20,322 bases of DNA from contig NZ_WJFC01000235.1 of NCBI RefSeq assembly GCF_009725235.1, forward strand, positions 1 through 20,322, in the 5' to 3' direction. Of this stretch, positions 7,237-15,089 are shown in pieces. A program made the translations under genes and the position numbers. The notes under the pieces were generated by a model. It was not told where the DNA came from, made no database searches, and saw only the letters and a list, made by a program, of their open reading frames with translations. The stretch is from Scytonema sp. UIC 10036 (GTDB lineage: Bacteria; Cyanobacteriota; Cyanobacteriia; Cyanobacteriales; Nostocaceae). Every line of letters starts with the position of its first letter. Position 1 is the first letter of the stretch.

Positions 7237-8538
7237 TCATTCAAATTCTTTCACTGTAGCTGGGGGCGATGCATTACGATTTTCAGGGGAAAGATTTCTC
7301 TCATACCAGTTCATAAGTGGAGTAGAACTGATACCATGCACAATAACAGATACGACTATCGTAGTATAAACAATCCAACCGATTTGCTCGCCAAGACTGT
7401 TTTTCAAACCGTTACCGTATGCATAGGCAAGATAGTATAAAGAGCCGACACCTCGAATACCAAACCAGCCAAATAACCAACGAGTTCCTGGATGTATTGC
7501 CCTGTGATCTGGGTGCCCGGAGGGTTTCCCAATTGTGCTGATCCATGCACCCAATGGTCGAATGACAAAGAACAGTAAAACTATGACTAATAAAGATTGG
7601 GTAGCATAAGTTAGCATTGGTTTAAATAACAAAATTGAACCAAGAATTAAAATTGTTCCAATCTCCAAAAGCTTTTCCAATCGCTCTATGAATTCCAATT
7701 GTGCAAGCGATTTTTCTGAATTTCTATAACTTCTTTGAAAAACTAACCCGGCTACAAACACTGCAAGAAATCCATAACCATTGACGAATTCTGTAAGTGA
7801 ATATGTTAACAAAATTGTCCCAAGAGCAATAAAATCTTCCATTAAAGAATCAGCAGGGCGTCGTTTTTGAATTTTTTTATTGATCCAAACTATAACTTTA
7901 GCTACGAGAATCCCCATAACTATACCAGCAGCGATCGCCCAAACTAAATCAACAACAACCCATTGTTTAAACCAGTTTTCCCAATTTTTATCTTTTAACG
8001 AATAAATACCAAAGTACACGAAAGGAAAAGCTAAAGCATCATTTAAGCCGCCCTCTGATGTTAAACCAAAACGTAACTCATCTTGGTCATTGACATCGGT
8101 TAATTGCACCTCTGAAGCCAATACAGGATCGGTTGGGGCAAGAATTGCTCCTAGTAAAATTGCCTCTCCCCAATCCATGCCTAAAAAAACTTTTCCGACA
8201 ATAGCAAGCCCAAAAATGGAAATTGGCATTAAAAACCCAATGAGTCTTGCTGTAATATCCCACGCTCCTATTTTAAGTGGACGCAGAATTTTTAATCCAC
8301 AACTAAACACAGAGATAATAACTACAAATTCTGTTATCCGTTCTAACAATTCGGCATTGAAAACTCCTTCACGTCGTAATTGAATGAGCTTAAAGCCGTA
8401 AGGACCTAAAAGAATACCAACTAACAGGTAAATAAGAGCAAAAGAAAGAGGTAAGCGTGAAATCCAGCCAGATAGTAAGGTAACAACTAGCAATAATAGA
8501 CCTATAATAAATAAGTCAACAATATAAATATCTACCAT
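7237..8538 (-). CDS. CPA1-family cation:proton antiporter (NhaP-like)
   Basis: A 433-residue integral membrane protein predicted to exchange Na+ or another monovalent cation for H+ across the cytoplasmic membrane. Roughly a dozen hydrophobic segments are visible. The ion-site signatures of the CPA1 branch are present: LAPTDPVLASE (about 133-143) and SEGGLNDALAFP (161-172), where N166-D167 is the Asn-Asp pair of NhaP-type exchangers. There is no long cytoplasmic C-terminal TrkA/RCK or CNMP domain, so it is a compact form. It is transcribed divergently from the glycosyltransferase gene across a 114-bp gap and ends near the palindromic repeats. The start is ATG at 8538 with no strong Shine-Dalgarno. 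Ion preference cannot be read from sequence. Confidence 0.88.
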   Translation of the reverse strand: MVDIYIVDLFIIGLLLLVVTLLSGWISRLPLSFALIYLLVGILLGPYGFKLIQLRREGVFNAELLERITEFVVIISVFSCGLKILRPLKIGAWDITARLIGFLMPISIFGLAIVGKVFLGMDWGEAILLGAILAPTDPVLASEVQLTDVNDQDELRFGLTSEGGLNDALAFPFVYFGIYSLKDKNWENWFKQWVVVDLVWAIAAGIVMGILVAKVIVWINKKIQKRRPADSLMEDFIALGTILLTYSLTEFVNGYGFLAVFVAGLVFQRSYRNSEKSLAQLEFIERLEKLLEIGTILILGSILLFKPMLTYATQSLLVIVLLFFVIRPLGAWISTIGKPSGHPDHRAIHPGTRWLFGWFGIRGVGSLYYLAYAYGNGLKNSLGEQIGWIVYTTIVVSVIVHGISSTPLMNWYERNLSPENRNASPPATVKEFE

Positions 8539-8652
8539 AAAGATTTCTAGAAAAAATTAGGAAGTTGCAATGAAAGTTTAATGGCGATAGCTTTTATTTC
8601 TTAATCACCTTGCGATAGATTTGTCAAAAAGATTTTATACGACATAAAAAGA

Positions 8653-9777
8653 ATGATGCGTGTAGTTACTTATACTGACTCTGCTGGAGTTGGAGGCGCG
8701 GAAATCAGCCTCAAACATTTAGTCACTAACGTTTCAAGAGATTTTCACATAACCGCAATGGGTACCAGTCAGGTAGTCATAGATGCCATTGCAAGCAATA
8801 AACCGCAACTATCTCAAGTGGTATTACCTGCAAAAGGTATTTATTCTCTAACAGCACACCTTCAAGCACTGCATCGTTTGCAACCAGATATAGTACATAT
8901 CAATATTTGTACTCCTTGGGAATGTGCTATTGGTCTTTTTGCCGCTTTAACATTGCCAAATGCTCGTGTAGTGCGTGTTGACCAGTTACCACTACGGACA
9001 ACTGATGCAGTTAAGCTGTGGCGTACAAGGGCGCTATCACTGCGAGTTGATGCCCATGTGGCGGTAGGTGAAGCAAGTGCAAGGCGCATGGAGGACTTTT
9101 ATGCGTTGGGTCGTGGTACTGTAATTTCTATCCCTAATTGCGTGCCAGATATGACACAGAAACCTACTACCTCACTTGAAGAAGAGAGAAGATTGGGGTC
9201 ATCAAGGCAACAAATAGTGATTGGTTGCACGGGAAGGCTAGATGCGATGAAGGGTCACGATATTCTACTGAAAGCTATTGCTCAAATTGAAGGCGTTCGA
9301 GTCGTGATTCTGGGTGAAGGTGGACAACGTACAGACCTAGAGAAACTGGCAGTGGATTTGGGAATAAGCGATCGCGTTGAGTTACCAGGATGGGTCAATA
9401 ATCCTCATACCTGGTTGCCACAATTTGACATTTTCGCCATGCCCTCACGATCTGAAGGTTTTCCATTAGCAATTGTTGAGGCAATGCTTGCAGCCATTCC
9501 TGTAGTTGGGACACGTGTGGGTAGTATTCCAGAAGCAGTTACTGATGGTGAAACCGGGTTGCTCGTGGATAAAGATGATGTTGAAGGGCTTGCGGCTGCA
9601 TTGCGGCGCTTAAAAGAAGACTGCGAATTGCGCTTGAAATTTGGTCACCGAGGACAAGATATAGCAAGGCGTCGGTTCACCGTTGAGCACATGGTAAAGA
9701 GTTACGAGCGTCTGTGGTATGAGTTGATAGAAAAACCCCAAGCCCTTCGGTTGTGGATTCCACAACCAAAGGAATAA
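8653..9777 (+). CDS. GT4-type glycosyltransferase (GT-B fold)
   Basis: A 374-residue cytosolic or membrane-associated retaining glycosyltransferase. The N-terminal acceptor domain starts RVVTYTDSAGVGGAEISL, whose GGAE loop is typical of GT4 enzymes, and includes PDIVHINICTP. The C-terminal donor domain begins near 188 (IVIGCTGRLDAMKGHDILLKA), contains VVILGEGGQRTDLE, and carries the EX7E motif SEGFPLAIVEAM (E268 and E276) that contacts the nucleotide sugar. The donor and acceptor are unknown. Family members build exopolysaccharide, lipopolysaccharide or glycolipid glycans. There are two adjacent ATG codons (8653 and 8656), with only a weak purine-rich stretch upstream. It is followed after 99 bp on the same strand by the CHAT-lectin gene. 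Confidence 0.88.
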   Translation: MMRVVTYTDSAGVGGAEISLKHLVTNVSRDFHITAMGTSQVVIDAIASNKPQLSQVVLPAKGIYSLTAHLQALHRLQPDIVHINICTPWECAIGLFAALTLPNARVVRVDQLPLRTTDAVKLWRTRALSLRVDAHVAVGEASARRMEDFYALGRGTVISIPNCVPDMTQKPTTSLEEERRLGSSRQQIVIGCTGRLDAMKGHDILLKAIAQIEGVRVVILGEGGQRTDLEKLAVDLGISDRVELPGWVNNPHTWLPQFDIFAMPSRSEGFPLAIVEAMLAAIPVVGTRVGSIPEAVTDGETGLLVDKDDVEGLAAALRRLKEDCELRLKFGHRGQDIARRRFTVEHMVKSYERLWYELIEKPQALRLWIPQPKE

Positions 9778-9876
9778 GCTAGCTTGATTTATTCACAAGT
9801 GAAATTTGATTTCATCTGTAAAAAGATATAAATTGATTGTATTAATGTCAATTTTAATACTTGCTTTATACACCCT

Positions 9877-10794
9877 ATGAGTGATGGTATCGGCGTGAAA
9901 ACAATTCTAATTCTGACTGCAATTCCCCACGGATTGCGCTTGGATCGAGAAATTCGCTCAATAGAAGACGCTATCCGCCGCGCTACAAAGCGGGATTTAT
10001 TCAAGGTTACGCTTAGAACTGCTGTACGCCCTCAAGATATTCGCCGTGCTATAGCAGAAGAGAAGCCCCAAATCGTCCACTTTTGCGGACACGGGCTAGA
10101 AGACGGTAGTTTGCTGTTAGAAGACGATGGAGGAGAAAACCAGCCCGTCCCAGCATCCGGACTAGCATCATTGTTTCAGCTGCACTCAGATTATGTGGAA
10201 TGCGTATTACTTAACGCTTGTTATTCTGCCAAGTCAGCTATTGCAATCGGTGAATACATTAATTGTGCCATTGGGATGAATCAGCCGATTGGAGATAAGG
10301 CGGCGATCGCATTTGCAATTGGGTTTTACGATGGATTGGGCTACGTAACTCCAGACAATCTGGATGTGTTTCAAAGAGCTTTTGAAGAAGGTAAGGTTGC
10401 AATTCAATTAGAACATCTTTCTTCTCGGCAAATTCCAGTTATTAAAACAAAAACTAAAAATCAACCCGCTGTATGTACTGCTCCTAGTACTTATCAAGAT
10501 TCCTGTCAGAGCATTAGTGTTGCTGGAACTACCTTAATAGCATGTTGTCGTACAATGAATGGCACATACAATGATACATCTATTGTGATTCGGGGAATCT
10601 ATAATGATAATGGAGCCTTGCGCTATGCTAGCGATCCTACAACCAATAGTACTTATCAAGATTCTTGTGAAAACATTAGTATTACTGGAGCTACCTTAAC
10701 AGCACGTTGTCGCACAATAAATGGCACATACAACGATACATCCATTGTGATTCGGGGAATTCACAATGATAATGGAGTTTTGCGGTATTCATAG
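9877..10794 (+). CDS. CHAT protease fused to tandem cyanovirin-N (CVNH) repeats
   Basis: A 305-residue two-part protein. Residues about 6-185 form a CHAT domain (caspase-like clan CD peptidase): KTILILTAIP opening strand, RPQDIRRAIAEEKPQIVHFCGHG with catalytic H72, and VLLNACYSA with catalytic C115, followed by GDKAAIAFAIGFYDGL. A lysine-rich linker (188-197) leads to two CVNH repeats at 204-251 and 258-305 (STYQDSC...TYNDTSIVIRG...NDNG.LRY). Cys pairs C210/C224 and C264/C278 match the spacing of the C8-C22 disulfide of cyanovirin-N, and NGTYNDTSI matches its NGGYNTSSI. CVNH domains bind oligomannose-like glycans. The protein has no signal peptide, so it is predicted cytosolic, where disulfides would be unusual. 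By inference, glycan binding would control a peptidase. Its target is unknown, and no gasdermin-like or other effector gene is adjacent. Confidence 0.88.
   Translation: MSDGIGVKTILILTAIPHGLRLDREIRSIEDAIRRATKRDLFKVTLRTAVRPQDIRRAIAEEKPQIVHFCGHGLEDGSLLLEDDGGENQPVPASGLASLFQLHSDYVECVLLNACYSAKSAIAIGEYINCAIGMNQPIGDKAAIAFAIGFYDGLGYVTPDNLDVFQRAFEEGKVAIQLEHLSSRQIPVIKTKTKNQPAVCTAPSTYQDSCQSISVAGTTLIACCRTMNGTYNDTSIVIRGIYNDNGALRYASDPTTNSTYQDSCENISITGATLTARCRTINGTYNDTSIVIRGIHNDNGVLRYS
10486..10791 (+). repeat. Tandem 162-bp in-gene duplication (two CVNH units)
   Basis: The coding DNA for the two CVNH repeats aligns at a constant offset of 162 bp (54 codons), with start points at 10486 and 10648. Long stretches are identical or differ at wobble positions, including the segment coding TYNDTSIVIRG. 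The close DNA identity points to a recent or gene-conversion-maintained duplication. Cyanovirin-N itself has two much more divergent halves. Confidence 0.8.
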
Positions 10795-10830
10795 ACTGTA
10801 AAGATTCAATCCAGCTTAAAAAAGAGATCC

Positions 10831-10845
10831 CCCCTTAAAAAGGGG
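10831..10845. terminator. Short CCCCTT/AAGGGG hairpin after CHAT gene
   Basis: CCCCTT-AAA-AAGGGG lies about 36 bases after the stop codon, between two genes that converge. It has no T-tract. Similar C/G-run palindromes are dispersed repeats in these genomes (compare 13197-13281), so its role as a terminator is uncertain. Confidence 0.45.
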
Positions 10846-10907
10846 AGTTATGCGTAAGTCCTATTACAGCTATTTTCAGGTAAATAAACCACATCTTTAT
10901 TTATCTC

Positions 10908-10932
10908 ACGCAAAGGCGCAAAGGCGCAAAAG
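10908..10932. repeat. Tandem 8-mer repeat GCAAAGGC
   Basis: Three near-perfect tandem copies of an 8-base unit (GCAAAGGC, GCAAAGGC, GCAAAAGA) in the 270-bp gap between the CHAT gene and the converging PEP-CTERM-like gene. This is a common low-complexity repeat type in filamentous cyanobacteria. No gene is visible in that gap. Confidence 0.6.
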
Positions 10933-11064
10933 AATTAAGAGTGGATTTATTTTTCACAGATAAATTTTGAGAATTCATTAAGTTTTTTTCAGAAATTTGT
11001 TCAAGAGTTTCGCACTCCTGACTAGTCTAAATCAGTGAAAACATCTGTAACTAACAACTAACCA

Positions 11065-12369
11065 CTAACGAACTTGCTTCCCACAAACGCTAGAGCGTAA
11101 AAACAAAACAATCCACAGCAATACCAAAGGCGCGATCGCTGATGGTTCTGGAACTCTTTCTAGCTTCCCTGGTGGATAAATAACACTTGGAGTACAAGGA
11201 ATCTCAGTCACTTGGCTGGAATCGCCAGGTAAGCCGCATCCATTAGGAGTTGTTGGAGGAACTGTATTATCGGATGGTGTTGTCCCTACAGTTAAGGGTG
11301 GTTGACCAAAAGCGCGATCGCTATCTCCACCTCCACCACCTAAAGATAAAAGTAGAAGTAATAAGACAAGTCCACCACCTCCAATTAACCAACCTCTTGA
11401 GGAATTACCAGAACCTTGTCGGACAACAGCGCTTTCTGGAACTACATTTTCTGGGATTGGACTTTCTGGAATTGTAGAAGGAACATCAAGAGCGATCGCA
11501 TCCGGCGCTAAGAAGACTGGATTGATTCCTACCAACACATCTGGAGACAGAACCTCACCAGTCAGTAGGTCAAACTCCGGAGGAATACCAATATTTGGGC
11601 GTCCAAATTGCGTTCCTTTGGTATCAAACGGTATGGAGAGCACATTGAGAATGCTATCTTCAAGTAGCTTCTGATTACCAGTACTTAATGCCTGTTTTGC
11701 AATGGCAATTTTCTCCAAATAAAATTTGGTCATCTCTTGAGGTAAATTTAAAGACTGAACCTGCTGCTCGATATTAGGGATTTTTGCCATTTCTTCATAC
11801 AATAAGCGTCCAAAAGAATATTTCAAGTTCAACAATCCACTGCGAAGATCGAGTGCGTCGCCAACTCCTTGCAATGGTGTCCAATAAAAATTTTTAGTGA
11901 CAAGCCCCAAACCTGAGACAGGAGACTTGTTCACTGTTTCCCCAAGAAGATATCTATATCCATCCACAACTTGGGGGCTGTCATCTTGCCAAAATGAAGC
12001 ATATGGCGTTTGAGAAAGATTGCGATCGTTGTTGTAGAAGGCAGCAAATTTGCGAAAATTTTCTTCTCCTCCAGCTGCTTTTACCAATAAGTCTTGATAG
12101 CTAAGACCGCTTCTAGCCGCTAATAATTCCTCAATGACTGCCGCAGTTTTGTTACAATTGAGACCGTATCCGATCGCACATGCAGCAATACCTCGCATTT
12201 GGCTCAATTTTTGCCCCGATATCTGGTATTGAAGATAATTAGTTTCCAGTCCGGGCTGGACTCCATAGCGCCCAAGGTTTAGTTGGGCAAATGCTTCCCC
12301 AGTAGGAATAAGTACTGACACAAAACAAGAAAACGTAATTGTGATTTTCTTCGCCAATGGCTTCAACAA
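11065..12369 (-). CDS. Exported PEP-CTERM-like anchored protein of unknown function
   Basis: A 434-residue protein with an N-terminal signal peptide (positive K3, K7, K8, hydrophobic core 10-22, likely cleavage after AFA at about 28). The mature domain to about 300 is predicted soluble (ACAIGYGLNC, LLEDSILNVLSIPFDTKG) and not recognised. After a Pro/Ser/Glu-rich linker comes RGWLIGGGGLVLLLLLLSLGGGGGDSD, a Gly-flanked membrane segment, then a Thr/Pro-rich region. The last 29 residues resemble a PEP-CTERM sorting signal: VPEPS, a hydrophobic helix and a basic tail ending GKQVR. Such tails are processed by exosortase in exopolysaccharide-forming bacteria. The tail is less basic than classic RRR forms and a second membrane segment precedes it, so dual anchoring is possible. 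It starts with TTG behind a strong Shine-Dalgarno, 16 bp after the upstream gene, so the two form an operon. Confidence 0.78.
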   Translation of the reverse strand: MLKPLAKKITITFSCFVSVLIPTGEAFAQLNLGRYGVQPGLETNYLQYQISGQKLSQMRGIAACAIGYGLNCNKTAAVIEELLAARSGLSYQDLLVKAAGGEENFRKFAAFYNNDRNLSQTPYASFWQDDSPQVVDGYRYLLGETVNKSPVSGLGLVTKNFYWTPLQGVGDALDLRSGLLNLKYSFGRLLYEEMAKIPNIEQQVQSLNLPQEMTKFYLEKIAIAKQALSTGNQKLLEDSILNVLSIPFDTKGTQFGRPNIGIPPEFDLLTGEVLSPDVLVGINPVFLAPDAIALDVPSTIPESPIPENVVPESAVVRQGSGNSSRGWLIGGGGLVLLLLLLSLGGGGGDSDRAFGQPPLTVGTTPSDNTVPPTTPNGCGLPGDSSQVTEIPCTPSVIYPPGKLERVPEPSAIAPLVLLWIVLFLRSSVCGKQVR

Positions 12370-12372
12370 GAT

Positions 12373-12381
12373 CCACCTCCC
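12373..12381 (-). promoter_or_regulatory. Strong Shine-Dalgarno supporting a TTG start
   Basis: On the minus strand GGGAGGTGG precedes the TTG at 12369 with a 3-base gap from its end (about 6-7 from the GGAGG core). No ATG or GTG with comparable support starts this reading frame before the signal peptide, so initiation at TTG (12369, or the next TTG at 12366) is the best reading. Confidence 0.7.
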
Positions 12382-12385
12382 TTCA

Positions 12386-13054
12386 CTAGGATTTCTTCAA
12401 ATCTTTACGTTCTAAAAAGACTGGAGAAGAACTTAAGTTCTGGAGCTTGTCAAGGTTAATCGTAATTGCCGTCCCCTTAATTTGTCCCTGGCTAAGACGG
12501 TTGTAAAAAACGAACCCACGACTGGGTTGATTAAAAAGATAACCGCGTTCTGAAGGTTTTATCTTCCCTTGCTTGATGAGTGTAATAAAGGTTTCAATGT
12601 ATTCTCGTATGTTCAGTAAGTTCTTTGGATTTGCGCTTGTATGATTTTGGATCAGCATAAGAAACAAGTCCAAACTGCGACTGTCTTGTTCCTCAATCAT
12701 GCGATCGTTCTCTAAAAAAGAACTAGCTACAAGTTTTTTATCAATCTGCTGAACCTTGAAAAGAGTGTAATAGCGCCCTGATTTTCGAGGATCGTTAACG
12801 TAACAAACCCAAGAACCATCTTGAGTTTGTGTAAATCCTTGCTGTGCAAGGTAAGAAAGCAAAGAGTTACTTGTTTCTTTTGTGGAAGGTAATAACTTAT
12901 CTACAACATCGAAAGAACAAATCTTCTGCGGAGTTGTCTGCATTCTTTGTTGTGGGTTAGTTGGAGCCTGTTGTGCTGTTGCAAAGTTAGACGTACTAAC
13001 ATATGCAGACACATACAGAACCAGGGTGCTAATCCAAGAAAGACTAACATTCAT
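12386..13054 (-). CDS. Exported hypothetical protein, operon partner
   Basis: A 222-residue protein with a signal peptide (hydrophobic 5-20, likely cleavage after ATA at about 27, then QQAPTNPQQ). The mature part begins with a Gln/Pro-rich stretch and then a globular domain. C46 and C79 are its only cysteines in the mature part and could form a disulfide. The segments GFTQTQDGSWVCYVNDPRKSGRYYTLFKV and SERGYLFNQPSRGFVFYNRL suggest a mixed alpha/beta fold, but I recognise no family. It is first in a two-gene minus-strand unit with the PEP-CTERM-like protein downstream, which suggests a shared envelope role. The ATG at 13054 has no evident Shine-Dalgarno. Confidence 0.7.
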   Translation of the reverse strand: MNVSLSWISTLVLYVSAYVSTSNFATAQQAPTNPQQRMQTTPQKICSFDVVDKLLPSTKETSNSLLSYLAQQGFTQTQDGSWVCYVNDPRKSGRYYTLFKVQQIDKKLVASSFLENDRMIEEQDSRSLDLFLMLIQNHTSANPKNLLNIREYIETFITLIKQGKIKPSERGYLFNQPSRGFVFYNRLSQGQIKGTAITINLDKLQNLSSSPVFLERKDLKKS

Positions 13055-13196
13055 AAGGTTAGTGTGTGAGTTGCTATAGAGAGTTCTGGCGAAGCCCTTT
13101 CAAAGCTTGCCAATGAGGGACAACTAGAAACAGAATCTTCGGTTTTACAGCAGTTTTCACCTAAATGAACCACACCATTTGTAAGGGCGCAAGGTC

Positions 13197-13281
13197 TTAC
13201 CCCCCTTAATCCCCCCTTATAAAGGGGGGAAACAGAAAATTTATTTTCTTCCCCTTTACAAGGGGAGGTTAGGAGGGGTAA
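13197..13281. repeat. Nested palindromic repeat of C/G runs
   Basis: Two small hairpins, CCCCCC/GGGGGG at 13211-13229 and CCCC/GGGG at 13251-13265, sit inside a larger imperfect palindrome. The left arm begins TTACCCCCCTTAAT and the right arm ends GGTTAGGAGGGGTAA. This is the pattern of dispersed fold-back repeats common in filamentous cyanobacteria. A related short hairpin is at 10831-10845. Confidence 0.75.
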
Positions 13282-13483
13282 AAATAATATGCAGCTTCAT
13301 ATTAAGTTGGTATTACATCAAATACTCAACCTGTATCAGCCTCAACAACTGAGTTTTCCTGTAGACAAGTGACAATTATCAAAACTTATCAACCAAATGG
13401 CTTACTTATTTTTTATCTGCGTCCATCTGAGGTTCCTTAATTTTCTGTGTATTCCACCTGCTTAAAAAGTGCTATATTCTACC

Positions 13484-13606
13484 ATGAACGAATTTTTTGA
13501 CCAAAAAAACTTAGATCTCAATGCAGCCATAGAGATAACTTCCTCTTTCCTAATTAAAGATTTGAGCAAAGATGCCTTTCTGGACAATGTAATCCCTCTA
13601 GCCTAG
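13484..13606 (+). CDS. Possible 40-residue small protein or gene remnant
   Basis: ATG at 13484 opens a frame of 40 codons (MNEFFDQKNLDLNAAIEI, then SFLIKDLSKDAFLDNV) ending TAG. Composition looks protein-like, acidic and helical, but there is no Shine-Dalgarno, no recognised motif and no conserved neighbour. It could be the 5' end of a decayed gene in this repeat-rich interval. Low confidence. Confidence 0.2.
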   Translation: MNEFFDQKNLDLNAAIEITSSFLIKDLSKDAFLDNVIPLA

Positions 13607-13992
13607 CGCGATCGCGCATCACAAGCCTTACACGGCTTATCACACCCGTTGTTGATGCTCTTTAACAGATTACTTGACCTTGGGTTTTGACAAATCATAT
13701 TGCCTAACCCTTTACTCCCTGATGACACTCAACCAGCGTTATCTACTGAAAACAGATTTACGATGCTTGCACCCTACTAAGTACTTTCTGTTGTACTAGT
13801 TTTAAAGGCGTCAAGAACGCTGGTTTGACCCCTTACATTTTAGAGTCGAACAAATTAAAACAATATAGTAGTTCGTTAAACATTGCAAGTAGGTTTGCCA
13901 GTTTTTAATGATTAAATTAAGTAATCTTATGGCAGTTCGGGAGTAAGACTGAGACAATGGGAGTGCAGTCATAGCCACAAGTTACACCAGTC

Positions 13993-15042
13993 GTGAACTC
14001 TCAAACAAGCACTTTTGCAGCAACGCAGTCCCGCAAAGCAGACCACATCCGTATTTGTCTGGAACAAGATGTTCAATTCCACCAAACGACTAATGGATTG
14101 GAAAACTACCGCTTCACGCATTGTTGCTTACCAGAAATAAATATTGACGAAGTTGACATCAGAAATCAGTTTTTTGGCAAACAACTTGGTGCGCCCCTAC
14201 TGATTTCTTCTATGACTGGAGGAACGGAACAGGCGGGAGTTATAAACCGTCGTCTTGCGGAAGTTGCTCAGCACTATAAATTTGCGATGGGCGTAGGTTC
14301 CCAACGGGTAGCCGTAGAAAAACCTCAAGTTGCTGAGACTTTCGCCGTTCGGAAATATGCTCCTGATATCCTTCTGTTAGCGAATTTGGGAGCAGTTCAA
14401 CTGAACTACAATTATGGTTTGGATGAATGTATAAAAATAATTGATATTTTAGAAGCCGATGCCTTGATTTTGCACCTCAACCCCCTACAGGAATGCATTC
14501 AACCCAGAGGTGATAAAAATTTTAAAGGATTAATTGACAAAATAAATAAATTGTGCATAAAACTACCGATACCAGTGATTGCCAAGGAAGTTGGTAATGG
14601 AATTTCAAATACCATGGCAGAAAAGCTCATCGCAGCTGGGGTCAAAGCAATTGATGTAGCGGGTGCAGGAGGGACTTCTTGGGCAAAAGTGGAAAGCGAA
14701 CGGGCAGAAAATGCTTTACAGCGACGTTTGGGAAGTACATTTGCCGATTGGGGTTTGCCTACGGCAGAATGTATTACCAGTATTCGTGCGATCGCACCTG
14801 ATGTTCCTTTAATTGCTTCGGGAGGACTGCGTCATGGATTGGATGTAGCAAAAGCACTAGCCTTAGGGGCAGATATTGCAGGATTGGCAATGCCTTTTCT
14901 ACAAGCGGCAGCAGCTTCCGATATAGCTGTTCGCGAACTGGCAGACGTATTAATTGCTGAAATTACTACCGTGCTATTTTGTACTGGTAACGCTACACTA
15001 GATGAACTAAGGTCTTCCAACAGTTTACAACGCATAAAATAA
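13993..15042 (+). CDS. fni: Type 2 isopentenyl-diphosphate delta-isomerase
   Basis: Interconverts isopentenyl and dimethylallyl diphosphate, using reduced FMN and Mg2+. It supplies the starter unit for carotenoids, the phytol chain and quinones at the end of the MEP pathway. At 349 residues it has normal length. Visible signatures are [10 protein letters not shown] (N-terminal substrate and flavin contact, R14-K15), ISSMTGG (71-77), [20 protein letters not shown] with Q166 and E167 (substrate and Mg2+ site), KEVGNGIS (198-205), [12 protein letters not shown] (223-234) and the FMN phosphate-binding SGGLRHG (276-282). The start is GTG at 13993 without an obvious Shine-Dalgarno, just before the conserved N-terminus. 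sppA follows 47 bp downstream on the same strand, so the two may be co-transcribed. The type 2 enzyme is the usual IPP isomerase of cyanobacteria. Confidence 0.95.
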   Translation: MNSQTSTFAATQSRKADHIRICLEQDVQFHQTTNGLENYRFTHCCLPEINIDEVDIRNQFFGKQLGAPLLISSMTGGTEQAGVINRRLAEVAQHYKFAMGVGSQRVAVEKPQVAETFAVRKYAPDILLLANLGAVQLNYNYGLDECIKIIDILEADALILHLNPLQECIQPRGDKNFKGLIDKINKLCIKLPIPVIAKEVGNGISNTMAEKLIAAGVKAIDVAGAGGTSWAKVESERAENALQRRLGSTFADWGLPTAECITSIRAIAPDVPLIASGGLRHGLDVAKALALGADIAGLAMPFLQAAAASDIAVRELADVLIAEITTVLFCTGNATLDELRSSNSLQRIK

Positions 15043-15054
15043 GTATAGACAAAG

Positions 15055-15082
15055 GACCAATGACTAACGACCAATGACCATT
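15055..15082. repeat. Four-unit STRR heptamer run (GACCAAT) before sppA
   Basis: GACCAAT, GACTAAC, GACCAAT and GACCATT in exact 7-base register occupy most of the 47-bp fni-sppA gap and end 7 bases before the sppA start codon. The unit is the reverse complement of the ATTGGTC heptamers at 4516-4550. The run leaves no room for a normal Shine-Dalgarno. Confidence 0.8.
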
Positions 15083-15089
15083 AACTAAA

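Larger units (their letters stand above)
13055..13992. other. 938-bp gene-poor interval with repeat debris
   Basis: This interval holds a nested C/G-run palindrome (13197-13281), a short open frame (13484-13606) and a pair of inverted arms, TCAACCAGCGTT at 13729-13740 and AACGCTGGTTTGA at 13816-13828, which pair apart from a one-base bulge. The rest is AT-rich without a convincing gene. The 3' part must carry the promoter of fni. Fragments that read like coding sequence but lack starts suggest decayed genes. Confidence 0.6.

Noticed and set aside
13085..13162. Plus-strand protein-like fragment (SGEALSKLANEGQLETESS)
   Set aside because: No start codon in frame, it overlaps the presumed promoter of a minus-strand gene, and no family was recognised. 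Kept only as part of the gene-poor interval.
13855..13992. Riboswitch or leader RNA upstream of fni
   Set aside because: No conserved riboswitch core was recognised in this AT-rich leader.
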